Made by a program: the position numbers and the translations under genes. From Bacillota bacterium (GTDB taxonomy: Bacteria > Bacillota_G > SHA-98 > UBA4971), in the NCBI GenBank assembly GCA_012512055.1, contig JAAZEW010000059.1, positions 1-47,707 on the forward strand: a DNA stretch of 47,707 bases, given 5' to 3'. The notes under the pieces are model-generated. The model did no database searches and had not been told where the DNA came from. It was given only the letters and a program-made list of their open reading frames with translations. Below, one piece after another: positions 17,885-29,522 of the stretch (position 1 is the stretch's first letter; each line of letters opens with the position of its first letter).

Positions 17885-19219
17885 CTATGACCGGTGTCCC
17901 AGCTCCTCCCCGGAAGGACTGAAACTCCCCAGCCTAAGATGGGGGAATCTTGCCCGAAGCCTGTCAATCACGTTGTCTATGCCCATAGTCTCCTCTGAAG
18001 GTGCAGGTAAGGCCTGGACAAGAATGTCCGGGTCTATATTCAGGTTCCTGAGTTGTATCATATCGATTCCCAACTTGTCTATGAAATCCGAGAGAGCCTC
18101 AAACTCCTCTTCGCGATCTGTAAGTCCCGGGAATGAGAGAAGATTGAGTGACACATACACCCCGAGGCCCTTTGCCTGCTTTATTGAGTCTATCACATTA
18201 CCCAGGCTGTAACCGCGAGGGCGATGGTAGGCATTGTACATCTCTTCCCTGGCGCTTATCAAGCTTACCCTTATGCTGTCCAAGCCGGCTCTCAAAACCT
18301 TAGACATTTCCGTGGTAAGGCCTGCATTTGTGTTCAGATTCAGAATACCCCGGCCGGTCCTGGCTCTAATGCAGGCAATCGCCTGACTTAGAGTTTCACC
18401 TTGGAGCAGAGGATCCCCTTCACACCCCTGGCCGAAGCTGATAATCGCATTTCCGGCTTCTTCAAGATGAGGCACTGCTATCTCCACTATTTCTTCGACC
18501 GAAGGGACAAAATCAATTCTTGATTGAGGGGAAGGGCAACACTCAGAAGGTTGGAGCGAAATACAGCCGATACAATTGGCAGAGCAAGACGGAGATATAG
18601 GAATCCCGCCCTCCCAACGCCTGTAAAACACGTTCTGCGCCGTAGGACACGAGTATGTCATAGAACACGTGGCAAGTTGTTGAAGGAGCCTGTTATTCGG
18701 ACTCTCCTCAAGCCTATCCTTGACTAATCCGGGAAGATCACGGGTGTTGTACGCTTTGGGATCCCATCTTCCCGGGTCATCGGTTTGCCTGGCAGCCACG
18801 TAAGGCTTGCCGCACCGAACAGCCATGGCTGTGTAACCGTATAACGGCAGAGTGACGGGTCTTTCCCGTTCCTCCGAAACGTACGCCGGAATCAGGGTGC
18901 GAGTGAATCCTATGGGCAGCAATGCTGCTACAGCAAATCCAGGACGTTCCATCCCTTTTCCCGATACCTCTTCGTAAGTCCATACAGACAGGACTTCCCC
19001 TGAACCATGCGCCAAGCCCAGCGGATGCCGGCCCGGCAATACCACAATTGTGGATCCTTCAGGCATTGGGATCATGTCACCGGATTCAATCTCCCACATT
19101 TCGTCCCACGAACGGCCCAATGCAGCGAGATCCGGCTCCTCGAATATATTACCTTGCTCATTGGAGTATACTGTGGAAAACAAGTCTCCGGTTTCCTCAA
19201 TAGATGTTAGTGAATCCAT
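17885..19219 (-). CDS. Radical SAM protein of unknown substrate
   Basis: 444-residue radical S-adenosylmethionine enzyme. The 4Fe-4S motif is CSANCIGC (Cx3Cx2C), located unusually far in, around residue 215, after a ~200-residue N-terminal region with no domain I recognise. Following the motif: IISFGQGCEGDPLLQGETL, GILNLNTNAGL, DSIRVSLISA and VYVSLNLLSFPGLTD, the usual partial TIM-barrel strands. Two further cysteines lie just after the motif (SECCPSP). The gene begins 7 bases after the rho stop, so it is probably in the rho transcript. No substrate or product can be suggested from the context. Confidence 0.85.
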   Translation of the reverse strand: MDSLTSIEETGDLFSTVYSNEQGNIFEEPDLAALGRSWDEMWEIESGDMIPMPEGSTIVVLPGRHPLGLAHGSGEVLSVWTYEEVSGKGMERPGFAVAALLPIGFTRTLIPAYVSEERERPVTLPLYGYTAMAVRCGKPYVAARQTDDPGRWDPKAYNTRDLPGLVKDRLEESPNNRLLQQLATCSMTYSCPTAQNVFYRRWEGGIPISPSCSANCIGCISLQPSECCPSPQSRIDFVPSVEEIVEIAVPHLEEAGNAIISFGQGCEGDPLLQGETLSQAIACIRARTGRGILNLNTNAGLTTEMSKVLRAGLDSIRVSLISAREEMYNAYHRPRGYSLGNVIDSIKQAKGLGVYVSLNLLSFPGLTDREEEFEALSDFIDKLGIDMIQLRNLNIDPDILVQALPAPSEETMGIDNVIDRLRARFPHLRLGSFSPSGEELGHRS

Positions 19220-19226
19220 GTTCTCA

Positions 19227-20540
19227 TCAGCTCAGCGCTCTGACGTTGTCCGCGAAAGGAGATTTCACCACAAGTTGTCTGAATTCTTCATTATTCTTGG
19301 TATGACGGAGACGTTCAATAACGAGCTCAGTCATTTCCTGCGAACCCAGATTCCCCATGGCGCGCCTCAACAGGTACATCATGTCTAATTCCTCTGGTGT
19401 GAGAAGCAGTTCTTCCTTGCGTGTTCCGGACTTGTTGATATCAATTGCAGGGAAAATACGTTTCTCAGAAAGCTTACGGTCAAGGTGCAGTTCCATGTTG
19501 CCTGTACCCTTGAATTCCTCATATATGACATCGTCCATGCGGCTGCCTGTCTCAACCAGGGCTGTAGCTATGATGGTAAGGCTTCCGCCTTCTTCAATGT
19601 TTCGCGCCGCCCCGAAGAACCTCTTGGGGCTCCGAAGCGCGTTGGGATCCAGCCCTCCTGACAGAGTCCGTCCGCTGGGCGGTTCCACAAGGTTGTAGGC
19701 TCTCGCAAGCCTTGTGATGCTGTCCATCAGAATCACTACGTCTTTTGAGTGTTCCACTTGCCGCTTTGCCCGTTCCAGAACCATCTCAGCTACTCTTATG
19801 TGGTTCTCAGGCGGAAGATCAAAGGTAGAACTCATTACAAGGCCTTTTACAGACCGCTCCATGTCTGTTACTTCTTCAGGACGCTCATCGATAAGCAGGA
19901 CCATGAGGACTACGTCAGAATTATTGGTAGTGATTGAGTTGGCCAGCTTCTTGAGGACAGTTGTCTTGCCTGCCTTAGGAGGTGAGACTATGAGGCCGCG
20001 CTGTCCTTTTCCGAGAGGCGCCACCAGGTCTATCATACGGGTGGTTATCTCTTTTGGGGTGATCTCCAGGTGCAGTCTTTCATTAGGGTATATCGGAGTA
20101 AGATCCTCGAAGAACAACCTCCTTGTGGCAGTCTCAGGGTCAGCCCCGTTTACTGCCTCTACCCTAAGGAGAGCAAAGTACTTCTCATTGTCCTTCGGGG
20201 GCCTTATCTGACCGGATATGTCATCCCCCGTACGGAGGGCGAATCTTCTTATCTGTGAAGGTGAGACATAAATGTCATCAGGGCTCGGATTCAAACCTGC
20301 TACTCTTAGAAAGCCGAATCCGTCATTCATTATCTCCAATATCCCGTCACCAAAAAGCAGCCCTTCGCTTTCTGCGCGTACTTTCAGTATCTCGAAAACC
20401 AATTCCTTCTTTCTGAGCTTTGACACTCCGGCGATACCCAACTTCCGTGCGACCTCATATAATTCCTGGATGGTTTTGGCTTCAAGGTCGCCGAGGTTCA
20501 TCACCGGATCCTCATTGTGGTTTTGACCATTTCGCGCCAT
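19227..20540 (-). CDS. rho: Transcription termination factor Rho
   Basis: Hexameric RNA-dependent ATPase helicase, 437 residues. The N-terminal Rho domain ([32 protein letters not shown]) is followed by a cold-shock-like RNA-binding domain ([27 protein letters not shown]) and the RecA-type core with [60 protein letters not shown] and FKGTGNMEL. The start at 20540 has a modest AAGGAA site; ATG 20501, preceded by GAGGA, gives [10 protein letters not shown], closer to other Rho N-termini, and is a real alternative. A 388-base non-coding region precedes it. Confidence 0.97.
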   Translation of the reverse strand: MARNGQNHNEDPVMNLGDLEAKTIQELYEVARKLGIAGVSKLRKKELVFEILKVRAESEGLLFGDGILEIMNDGFGFLRVAGLNPSPDDIYVSPSQIRRFALRTGDDISGQIRPPKDNEKYFALLRVEAVNGADPETATRRLFFEDLTPIYPNERLHLEITPKEITTRMIDLVAPLGKGQRGLIVSPPKAGKTTVLKKLANSITTNNSDVVLMVLLIDERPEEVTDMERSVKGLVMSSTFDLPPENHIRVAEMVLERAKRQVEHSKDVVILMDSITRLARAYNLVEPPSGRTLSGGLDPNALRSPKRFFGAARNIEEGGSLTIIATALVETGSRMDDVIYEEFKGTGNMELHLDRKLSEKRIFPAIDINKSGTRKEELLLTPEELDMMYLLRRAMGNLGSQEMTELVIERLRHTKNNEEFRQLVVKSPFADNVRALS

Positions 20541-20928
20541 GCACGTATCATTCCTTTTCCTAAAGTTTTTGTGAGACTGTCGAGCTTCTCACGAGATTCC
20601 CTTTGCTTTCGAACCTCTCGACCCATTCAAGGCACGGAATCGGCAAGGACAAAAAGAATCGCCTCACCTCTCAGATAGAGAAATATCTCTACGCCTAATA
20701 CACGTTATTCTTGAAAAGTTGCCATGGAGACTTCATTGGAATTGAAAAGCCCCTCTTGAGACTCATGACGACTGCGGACAAACAGGTATCGTTACTTGAA
20801 GACCACAATACCGAGACATAAAGACAGTGTGGGATGACGGACTGACGTCGCATTAAACTTCGTCACCCAAACTTGGATTCCTTCAAAAAGTTTAGAGCCG
20901 CCTCGATAAAGTCACGCCTATTATTCCC
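20541..20928. other. Long intergenic region / probable rho leader
   Basis: 388 bases between the end of pyrG and the rho start, with no supported gene, repeat of the dispersed family, or strong terminator. Read on the minus strand it contains several short inverted stretches, including AGATATTTCTCT (+20683-20694 region), but nothing that clearly forms an intrinsic terminator with a T tract. Rho synthesis is autoregulated through its leader in other bacteria, so a long untranslated leader is plausible; the promoter was not confidently located. Confidence 0.4.
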
Positions 20929-23261
<2,333 letters not shown>

Positions 23262-23284
<23 letters not shown>

Positions 23285-23993
23285 TTTGCCCCTCCCCTTC
23301 CGTACTGGGAATCACACCGTAGTGTTTAAGGAGAACCACTGTAGCCCTATTCCCCAAAAGACCGGCAAAGCCCAAATATGCCATGCAGAACACAGGCGGG
23401 GCAAACCTCAGAGACAAAACAGCCACTCCCACCTGAAATACTGCAATAATAAGAGAATAAAAAGGGTTAGCCAGTGTAAGTAATGCAGCGTTCTTAAGGG
23501 TTTGTCTGAATCCCGCGTCTTGATTGACGATAACCGGAAACAAATACGTTGAAACCATGGCCACGAACATCAAGACGTACGCAAAAACCAATGCGACTAC
23601 TTTTGGCAGCCAAGTAGGCCTTGCCAAGAACCATACTATATCAAGTACCAAGATACTTGCAAGGGTTACTTGAGCGCCGGATACCGCCAGGCTCCTCCAG
23701 AAAAGCTTCCTTGCACCTTCAATGAAGTCTCTCGGCACAACATAATCACCCCGAAGGATGAGATTCGTCACATAAAAACCTGCGCCTATCAACGGAGATG
23801 TCACGACAATTACCAGGGGCAGCAGGACAAGAAAAGACTCTGTGAAAAGAGTGACGAGGAAAATTACGGCTGCGGTTACAGCAAACCACACTACACTCAC
23901 CGCCAGCACAGTGCCGAGGTATCCATAAGTATCCTTGAGCGCGCCCAAAATGACGGCTCCTGCTTGCCGAATCTCATCTCTAAACCTCTTCAT
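23262..23993 (-). CDS. Multipass membrane protein, DUF624/YesL-like
   Basis: 243-residue integral membrane protein with about five to six hydrophobic segments (TVLAVSVVWFAVTAAVIFLVTLF; VLLPLVIVVTSPLIGAGFYV; ASILVLDIVWFL; VVALVFAYVLMFVAMVSTYLFPVIV; NPFYSLIIAVFQVGVAVLSL). Its layout, with a central charged segment DFIEGARKLFWR and the TLKNAALLTLANP motif, resembles DUF624 proteins. The charged tail (EGEGQNDGETAD) runs into the start of the hydrolase gene. ATG 23993 follows GGAG at 7 bases. Function unknown. Confidence 0.8.
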
Positions 23994-24025
23994 TATCCAT
24001 CTCCGGTCTCAACGTTTTCCCGCTT

Positions 24026-25720
24026 TTACATCTCATGAGGAGCAGATATGCCAAGGAGGCCAAGGACATTGGCAAGCACTATTCTAACTGCCCCGGAAAG
24101 CGCAAGTCTCGCCATGGTCAAATCAGAATCTTCGTTGATTACTCTATGGCTATTGTAGAACGAATGGAAAAGCCCTGCAAGATCCAATGCGTAGCCGGCT
24201 AATCTATTCGGCGTACGCTCAATGGCGCTCATTGCTACTTCGTCAGGATAAGCTGCAAGTTTCCGCATGATGTCAAGTTCAGAATCCTCGATGAGACAGG
24301 ACAGGCCCGATCCGTCCACCCCGGAAAGCTCTATGCCCTTCTCCTCCGCCTGCCTGAAGATACTGGAGATCCTGGCATGGGCATACTGAATATAGTAGAC
24401 AGGGTTGGCTTGCGAGTGTTCTTTGGCAAGGCCAAGGTCGAATTCCAGGTGGCTTTCGATGTTTCTCATCAACAGAAAGTAACGGGCAGCGTCGCTACCG
24501 GCCTCATCTATGAGATCATCCATAGTGACGAACTCCCCGGCACGTTTTGACATTTTGACACGTTCGCCGCCGGACATAAGAGAAAGGAATTGAAGGAGCA
24601 ACACTTCCAGGCTGCTGCCGGGATACCCCATGGCTTCCAGGCCGGCACGGGTCGGTATGACATGGCCATGGTGGTCAGGGCCCCATATGTTAATCAACAG
24701 GTCGAATCCCCGCTCAAGCTTATTCTTATGGTACGCTATGTCTCCGGCAAGGTATGTGTAGTCTCCGTCGCTCTTTACCAAGACTCTGTCTTTCTCATCA
24801 CCGAATTCAGTGGTACGCAACCAAAGAGCGTCAGCTTCCCGGTATACCATGCCCCTCTGTTTCAAGAGCTCAATAACCTCTCTGACTGCGCCTCTATCTA
24901 CAAGCTTCCTTTCGCTGAACCATACGTCAAATTCCACCCCGAAACGGGAAAGCGAAGCCTTCTGATCCGCAAGCATATGGGAAAGTGCGAAATCCCGGAA
25001 GAACTTGGCTCTCTCTTCCGAATCCATGCCTTCAAGCTCCTCGCCGTGCTTTTCCGTAGCCAGGCGAGCTATGTCAATTATGTAGGTACCTTGGTATCCC
25101 GACTCAGGGAACTCGACATCTTCCCCCTTAAGCTCAAGATATCTCAGTTCGCAAGATCTGCCCAGCACATTGATTTGGCCTCCGGCATCATTTATGTAGT
25201 ACTCAGTGGAGACATCATAACCTGAGGCCTTAAGGATATTCGCGAGACCGGCGCCTACTGCAGCAGCCCTTGCATTTACTATGTTCATGGGGCCTGTAGG
25301 ATTCGCGCTGACAAACTCCAGGAGAATCCTGGTGCCATTACCCATCCGGGATGTGCCATATGTGGGACCTGCTTTCAGAATAGTCCTCACAACGTCTTCC
25401 AGCCACCTGCGCCCCAAAAAGAAGTTGATGAATCCGGGGCCTGCGACTTCCACACGCTGAATATAGCGAGCCGCATCTCTCCCTATCTCCATATGGCCTA
25501 CTATTGCCTGAGCAATATCCCTGGGTTTCCTCTTTACCTTTCCTGCGAGGACGAGAGCGATAGGTGTAGCGAGATCTCCGTGGGCTTTCTCCCGCGTATA
25601 CTCCACCGGAATATCCCCGGCAGTGAAATCCCCCGGCACACCGGGAATTCCGGACCTCGCCAGGCCGGCAATGATCCTGCTTCGGATTTCACACCTTACA
25701 TCATCAACTATATTGTACAA
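24026..25720 (-). CDS. argS: Arginyl-tRNA synthetase with a degenerate HIGH motif
   Basis: Class I aminoacyl-tRNA synthetase charging tRNA-Arg, 564 residues. The N-terminal Add1-like domain is present (VEYTREKAHGDLATPIAL, VAGPGFINFFL). The catalytic signature reads SANPTGPMNIVNARAAAVG: the two histidines of the usual HVGH are Asn146 and Asn149. The second motif, VKMSKRAGEFVTMDDL, is intact, as is ENDAG-like YYINDAGGQ and the C-terminal anticodon-binding helix bundle ending VLGLLGISAPHEM. Because everything else is conserved, the enzyme is probably functional. A TTG at 25720 with GGGAGGGG 6 bases upstream is preferred to the more upstream GTG 25744. A dispersed repeat lies directly upstream. 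Confidence 0.95.
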   Translation of the reverse strand: MYNIVDDVRCEIRSRIIAGLARSGIPGVPGDFTAGDIPVEYTREKAHGDLATPIALVLAGKVKRKPRDIAQAIVGHMEIGRDAARYIQRVEVAGPGFINFFLGRRWLEDVVRTILKAGPTYGTSRMGNGTRILLEFVSANPTGPMNIVNARAAAVGAGLANILKASGYDVSTEYYINDAGGQINVLGRSCELRYLELKGEDVEFPESGYQGTYIIDIARLATEKHGEELEGMDSEERAKFFRDFALSHMLADQKASLSRFGVEFDVWFSERKLVDRGAVREVIELLKQRGMVYREADALWLRTTEFGDEKDRVLVKSDGDYTYLAGDIAYHKNKLERGFDLLINIWGPDHHGHVIPTRAGLEAMGYPGSSLEVLLLQFLSLMSGGERVKMSKRAGEFVTMDDLIDEAGSDAARYFLLMRNIESHLEFDLGLAKEHSQANPVYYIQYAHARISSIFRQAEEKGIELSGVDGSGLSCLIEDSELDIMRKLAAYPDEVAMSAIERTPNRLAGYALDLAGLFHSFYNSHRVINEDSDLTMARLALSGAVRIVLANVLGLLGISAPHEM

Positions 25721-25747
25721 CCTGGTCCCCTCCCGCAGGCCCACATG

Positions 25748-25838
25748 CTAAGCATGAGTTCATTAGTTTTCGCCGGTTTTCCGATTGTCTTGGGTGGCCC
25801 CGCACGGTACGTACGTTTTCTGAGGCCGGTGATTGCAA
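25748..25838 (+). repeat. Dispersed repeat copy A (MITE-like)
   Basis: Begins ctaagcatgagttcatta, then ttcgccggttttccgattgt, cttgggtggccccgcac, and the palindrome-like cggtacgtac, ending tgaggccggtgattgcaa. Three further copies (36119, 37491, 40559) share this order in the same orientation. Its outer end resembles the end of the IS630-type element near 47375. It lies directly upstream of argS, between that gene and the M16 peptidase. Confidence 0.8.
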
Positions 25839-25968
25839 CGAGGGGTGTCAAAATCCGGCTACCGGCCTACGGGCCGGATTTTGTCAAGGCGACGCGCTTG
25901 GGGAGCCGTCCCCTTAGTGCAACACCGGCAACCCCCAACGGTACGTACACTTTCTGGAACCGGTGATT
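25805..25968. repeat. Pair of 30-bp direct repeats flanking two hairpins
   Basis: The segment cggtacgtac...ccggtgatt occurs at 25805-25834 and again at 25939-25968 (25 of 30 positions equal). Between them are two inverted repeats: an 11-bp stem caaaatccggc (25849-25859) with gccggattttg (25873-25883), and GGGGA/TCCCC at 25900-25913. This ~160-base structured block looks like a small mobile or folding element next to repeat copy A, and fills most of the non-coding gap between argS and the M16 peptidase gene. Confidence 0.7.
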
Positions 25969-26009
25969 ACTTATGGTGTTCCACTTAGGGGTTAAACTCA
26001 CGTTCCCTA

Positions 26010-27284
26010 TTATAGCATAGATGAGTCTAATACTCCCATTATCTCGTCTTCTCCCTCAAAAGGGCCGACTGCAGCCAGACTCAGTTTCTCTTTTTGAAGC
26101 AAGTCCCCTGCCACACTTTGGATCTCATTTGCGGTAACAGCCTCAATCCGTTCAAGGACTTCCTCAACCGGGATTATCTTGCCTGACAACACCATATGCC
26201 CGCCATGTCTGAGAGCCAGGCTGAGAGTATCCTCCAACCTCAAGGAGAGGCTGCCTTTATAGAAATCCTTTGCCATGCGGAGTTCATCCTGTGTTATGGG
26301 CGTCTCTCGGATTCTTTCCAATTGTTCAAGAATCACCTTCACCGCGTCCTCGCCCCTTTCAGGATCAACGCCTGCGTAGATACGGAATAATCCGGTGTCC
26401 TGGTAGGGTGAATACTGAGATCCTACTGAATATGCAAGCCCTCGTTTCACTCGAACCTCCTGGAATAACCGGGAACTCATTCCTTGGCCCAGGACGACAT
26501 CGAGCAACTCCAGCATATAACGGCTGGGATGAAGCCGGGAATATCCCGGAAAACCCAGCACGATATTGGCTTGCTTGGTGTCGCGATTCTCCACTCTCAC
26601 GGATGGCCCGCAAATTCCCGTATCAACCGGCACAAACGTCTTCTTCTCACGGCCTGCCCTCCCGTGGAAATAGCCGGCAATAACTTGATTTGCTTCTTCT
26701 TGTGATATGTTTCCCGCAACTGAGACTACGATGTTTCCAGGATGATAGAAGGTGTGGAAGTAATCAAGAATTGCCTCCCTGGACATGGCGGTAATTGAGT
26801 CCAGGGTTCCTGCTATGCTACTTCCCATGGGATGGTTAGGCCATACCAGATCCTCCAGCATCTCATGGACCCATGAATCAGGCCTGTCTCTTACCATCTT
26901 TATTTCTTCAATAATGACTCCCCGCTCCCTTTCTATCGATTCGTCCAGGAAGAGAGAATCCAGGACGATATCTGCGAGGACATCTACACCCAGCAAGAAC
27001 TCACTTGCAGGCACTTTTACCAGATAGCATGTGGTCTCCTTGTCAGTGAAACCGTTAATTGACCCGCCGACACCTTCTATTGCCTGAGATATTTCCAGAT
27101 TATCCTTTCTTTTCTTGGTACCTTTAAACAAGAGATGCTCAATGAAATGAGAAACCCCGCATGCCTCAGATGCTTCATACCTGGCGCCCGCGCCAATCCA
27201 GATAGTGCAAGACGCAGACCGCATTTGAGGCATTTCATAGGTCACAACCCGGAGCCCGTTTTCCATTGACCGGACAGTAAGCAT
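26010..27284 (-). CDS. M16 family (insulinase/processing-peptidase-like) zinc peptidase
   Basis: 424-residue zinc metallopeptidase. The inverted zinc motif HFIEHLLFKGT (HxxEH) is near residue 50, followed by the second metal glutamate region RERGVIIEEIKM. The single unit (~420 residues) is the size of mitochondrial-processing-peptidase-like bacterial members; Gram-positive relatives such as YmxG are usually of unknown substrate. C-terminal half has KRGLAYSVGSQYSPYQDTGLFRIYAG. ATG 27284 is selected because AGAGGTGA lies 6 bases upstream, whereas the in-frame TTG 27290 directly abuts it. Confidence 0.94.
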   Translation of the reverse strand: MLTVRSMENGLRVVTYEMPQMRSASCTIWIGAGARYEASEACGVSHFIEHLLFKGTKKRKDNLEISQAIEGVGGSINGFTDKETTCYLVKVPASEFLLGVDVLADIVLDSLFLDESIERERGVIIEEIKMVRDRPDSWVHEMLEDLVWPNHPMGSSIAGTLDSITAMSREAILDYFHTFYHPGNIVVSVAGNISQEEANQVIAGYFHGRAGREKKTFVPVDTGICGPSVRVENRDTKQANIVLGFPGYSRLHPSRYMLELLDVVLGQGMSSRLFQEVRVKRGLAYSVGSQYSPYQDTGLFRIYAGVDPERGEDAVKVILEQLERIRETPITQDELRMAKDFYKGSLSLRLEDTLSLALRHGGHMVLSGKIIPVEEVLERIEAVTANEIQSVAGDLLQKEKLSLAAVGPFEGEDEIMGVLDSSML

Positions 27285-27318
27285 AGTCAATCACCTCTGG
27301 ATTAGCTTCTCCGATTTC

Positions 27319-27373
27319 AAAAAAGAGAAAACGCCCCCTACGGTTTAGCGCCCAATCTTCAGTACAGGGGGCG
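27319..27373 (-). terminator. Intrinsic terminator of the V-ATPase operon
   Basis: On the minus strand CGCCCCCT (27373-27366) pairs with AGGGGGCG (27339-27332) across a 26-base loop, followed by TTTTCTCTTTTTT. GC-rich stem plus T-rich tract, 58 bases after the stop of the last ntp gene. It should separate the ATPase operon from the M16 peptidase gene. Confidence 0.8.
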
Positions 27374-27430
27374 GATTTCATGCTCTCTTCCGGATAAGCC
27401 TTGGAATTCCATGTCTGGCTTGAACGTCGG

Positions 27431-28063
27431 TTAGGCTCTCTTCTTTCTGACTATTTCCTTGACCTTCATGAGACGCGTGAGGTTGCCCCTCTCAACCTCG
27501 TCAAGTTTCATCACTATATATCTGACCGTCTCTTCGAGGTTAGGAATAACTACATACTCTAAAGCATTCACCCTTCGCCTGGTCTTTTCCAATTCGTCAG
27601 CCAGGAGTTCAATGCTTTTCTCAACTTCTGCAAGCTCCACCAATTTCGGCACGATTCGCGTCAAGCCTTCCACAGCATCGTCCAAAGCCGCAGAAGTCCC
27701 AAAAAACCCGTAAGGATATACGTCTTGAGCTTCTCCAATCACCCATGAAAGCTCAGGCACTTTAACGTTCATAATGTTTCTCGAGGCTGCCTCTATCCTG
27801 GATTGAGCCCTGGATACCAAGAGAGCTCCTTCCATCGCTTCTCTGCTCATCGTAGCTCTTGATTCGAGGAATGCAGGTAGCGCACGGGCAAGGGCTGCCT
27901 CGACCTCCTCGCGGAGTTCATGTTCTTTCCTTATCAACTCCAGAAAGTGCTTCATAAGCTCATCCAGCTTATCTTTCAGCAGTTTATGTCCTCGTTCTGC
28001 CATCACCAACCGCTTTCTTGTGGCAAGAAGCTGCATCCGTGTGGCGCTTACTCTAATCTCCAT
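27431..28063 (-). CDS. ntpD: V/A-type ATPase subunit D
   Basis: Central rotor shaft of the V/A-type ATPase, 210 residues, mostly long helices forming a coiled coil. Characteristic N-terminus RVSATRMQLLATRKRLVMAERGHKLLKDKLDELM and C-terminal helix RRRVNALEYVVIPNLEETVRYIVMKLDEVERGNLTRLMKVKEIV are plain. It is the last gene of an operon whose order equals ntpFIKECGABD of Enterococcus hirae, and is followed by a terminator. Confidence 0.96.
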   Translation of the reverse strand: MEIRVSATRMQLLATRKRLVMAERGHKLLKDKLDELMKHFLELIRKEHELREEVEAALARALPAFLESRATMSREAMEGALLVSRAQSRIEAASRNIMNVKVPELSWVIGEAQDVYPYGFFGTSAALDDAVEGLTRIVPKLVELAEVEKSIELLADELEKTRRRVNALEYVVIPNLEETVRYIVMKLDEVERGNLTRLMKVKEIVRKKRA

Positions 28064-28127
28064 AGCTATTCCAGAGCTGAGCCTCCCTCCTCAAACGGGC
28101 CGTACCCGCTCTTAATACGCCTTTTCA

Positions 28128-29522
28128 CTACGCCGAACGCGTACCGGGCAGGTACTTCTCGATGTACTCCTCACGGATCCTCTTTAGCTCTCTGACAGGT
28201 AGAAGCGTCAAGAGTTCCCAACCCAAATCGAGTGTCTGCTCTATCGTCCTGTTCTCTTCAATGTCCTGGTTCACATACCGCATCTCAAACTCATCAGCAA
28301 ACTTGGAGAACTTCTTGTCATCTTCAGACAGGGCAGCCTCGCCGAGGATGGCAGCAAGTTCCTTTGCATCTTTCCCTCTGGCATAGGCGGCGTAAAGCTG
28401 ATTCATGGTATCAGCATGGTCCTCTCTCGTCTTCCCCTCGCCGATCCCTTTATCTTTCAGCCTTGATAACGACGGCAGAACGTCAATCGGCGGATATATG
28501 CCTTTACGATGGAGTTCCCGGGCAAGCAGTATTTGGCCCTCTGTGATATAGCCGGTCAAGTCGACTATAGGGTGGGTTTTGTCATCTTCGGGCATAGTGA
28601 GAATTGGGATCTGAGTTATGGACCCTTTCCGTCCCTTGATACGTCCTGCTCTCTCATACATGCCGGCAAGGTCTGTATACATATATCCCGGGTACCCGCG
28701 ACGGCCTGGCACTTCCATTCGCGCTGCGGAGACTTCTCGTAGCGCCTCCGCATAGTTAGTTATGTCAGTGAGGATAACAAGTACATGCATATCCTTTTCA
28801 AACGCCAGATATTCCGCAGCAGTAAGAGCCATTCGCGGAGTGGATATCCGCTCAATAGCCGGGTCGTCGGCAAGGTTGACGAAAAGCACGGCACGTTCAA
28901 TCGCGCCTGTCCTTCTGAAGTCTGAGATAAAATAGTCAGCTTCCTCAAATGTGATACCCATGGCGCCGAATACGACACTGAACTTCTCCTCTGTGCCGAG
29001 GACCCTTGCTTGCCTTGCTATTTGAGCAGCAAGTGCAGCATGGGGAAGTCCGGAACCGGAGAAGATCGGAAGCTTCTGTCCCCTTACAAGGGTATTGAGG
29101 CCGTCTATGGCGGAAATCCCTGTCTGAATGAATTCTGAAGGATAGTCCCTGGCATAGGGATTTATCGGGTTTCCGTTGATGTCCACCTTCTTCTCAGGGA
29201 TAATCTGAGGGCCGCCGTCCCGTGGCCTGCCGAATCCGTCAAAAACGCGGCCCAGCATATCCATGGACACGCCAAGCTCTATGCCACGCCCTAAGAATCT
29301 GACCTTGGCAGTTGCAAGGTTCAAACCGGCTGACCCTTCAAACAACTGCACCAACGCCTTTGTACCGTCTGCCTCAAGCACCCTGCCTCGTCTGACCTCA
29401 TCTTTGGAGACTTCAATTTCCACCAGTTCACCGTACTTGATGCCTTCAACTTGCTCCACAACCATTAGTGGGCCGGCGACTTCAGAGACTGTTCTGTATT
29501 CTTTAAGCAACTTCCTCACCAC
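28128..29522 (-). CDS. ntpB: V/A-type ATPase subunit B (non-catalytic)
   Basis: Non-catalytic hexamer subunit of V1/A1, 464 residues. Visible are [30 protein letters not shown], the [14 protein letters not shown] region, [18 protein letters not shown] (the P-loop equivalent, lacking the GKT of the catalytic subunit), and [22 protein letters not shown]. The reading frame opens at GTG 29522, 20 bases inside the end of subunit A; TTG 29510, giving [11 protein letters not shown], is a plausible alternative. Preceding GGAGGG is at 29524-29529. Confidence 0.97.
   Translation of the reverse strand: MVRKLLKEYRTVSEVAGPLMVVEQVEGIKYGELVEIEVSKDEVRRGRVLEADGTKALVQLFEGSAGLNLATAKVRFLGRGIELGVSMDMLGRVFDGFGRPRDGGPQIIPEKKVDINGNPINPYARDYPSEFIQTGISAIDGLNTLVRGQKLPIFSGSGLPHAALAAQIARQARVLGTEEKFSVVFGAMGITFEEADYFISDFRRTGAIERAVLFVNLADDPAIERISTPRMALTAAEYLAFEKDMHVLVILTDITNYAEALREVSAARMEVPGRRGYPGYMYTDLAGMYERAGRIKGRKGSITQIPILTMPEDDKTHPIVDLTGYITEGQILLARELHRKGIYPPIDVLPSLSRLKDKGIGEGKTREDHADTMNQLYAAYARGKDAKELAAILGEAALSEDDKKFSKFADEFEMRYVNQDIEENRTIEQTLDLGWELLTLLPVRELKRIREEYIEKYLPGTRSA

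Noticed and set aside
25721..26009. Possible T-box leader for argS.
   Set aside because: No AGGGTGGNACCGCG-like antiterminator sequence; the region is occupied by repeat elements.
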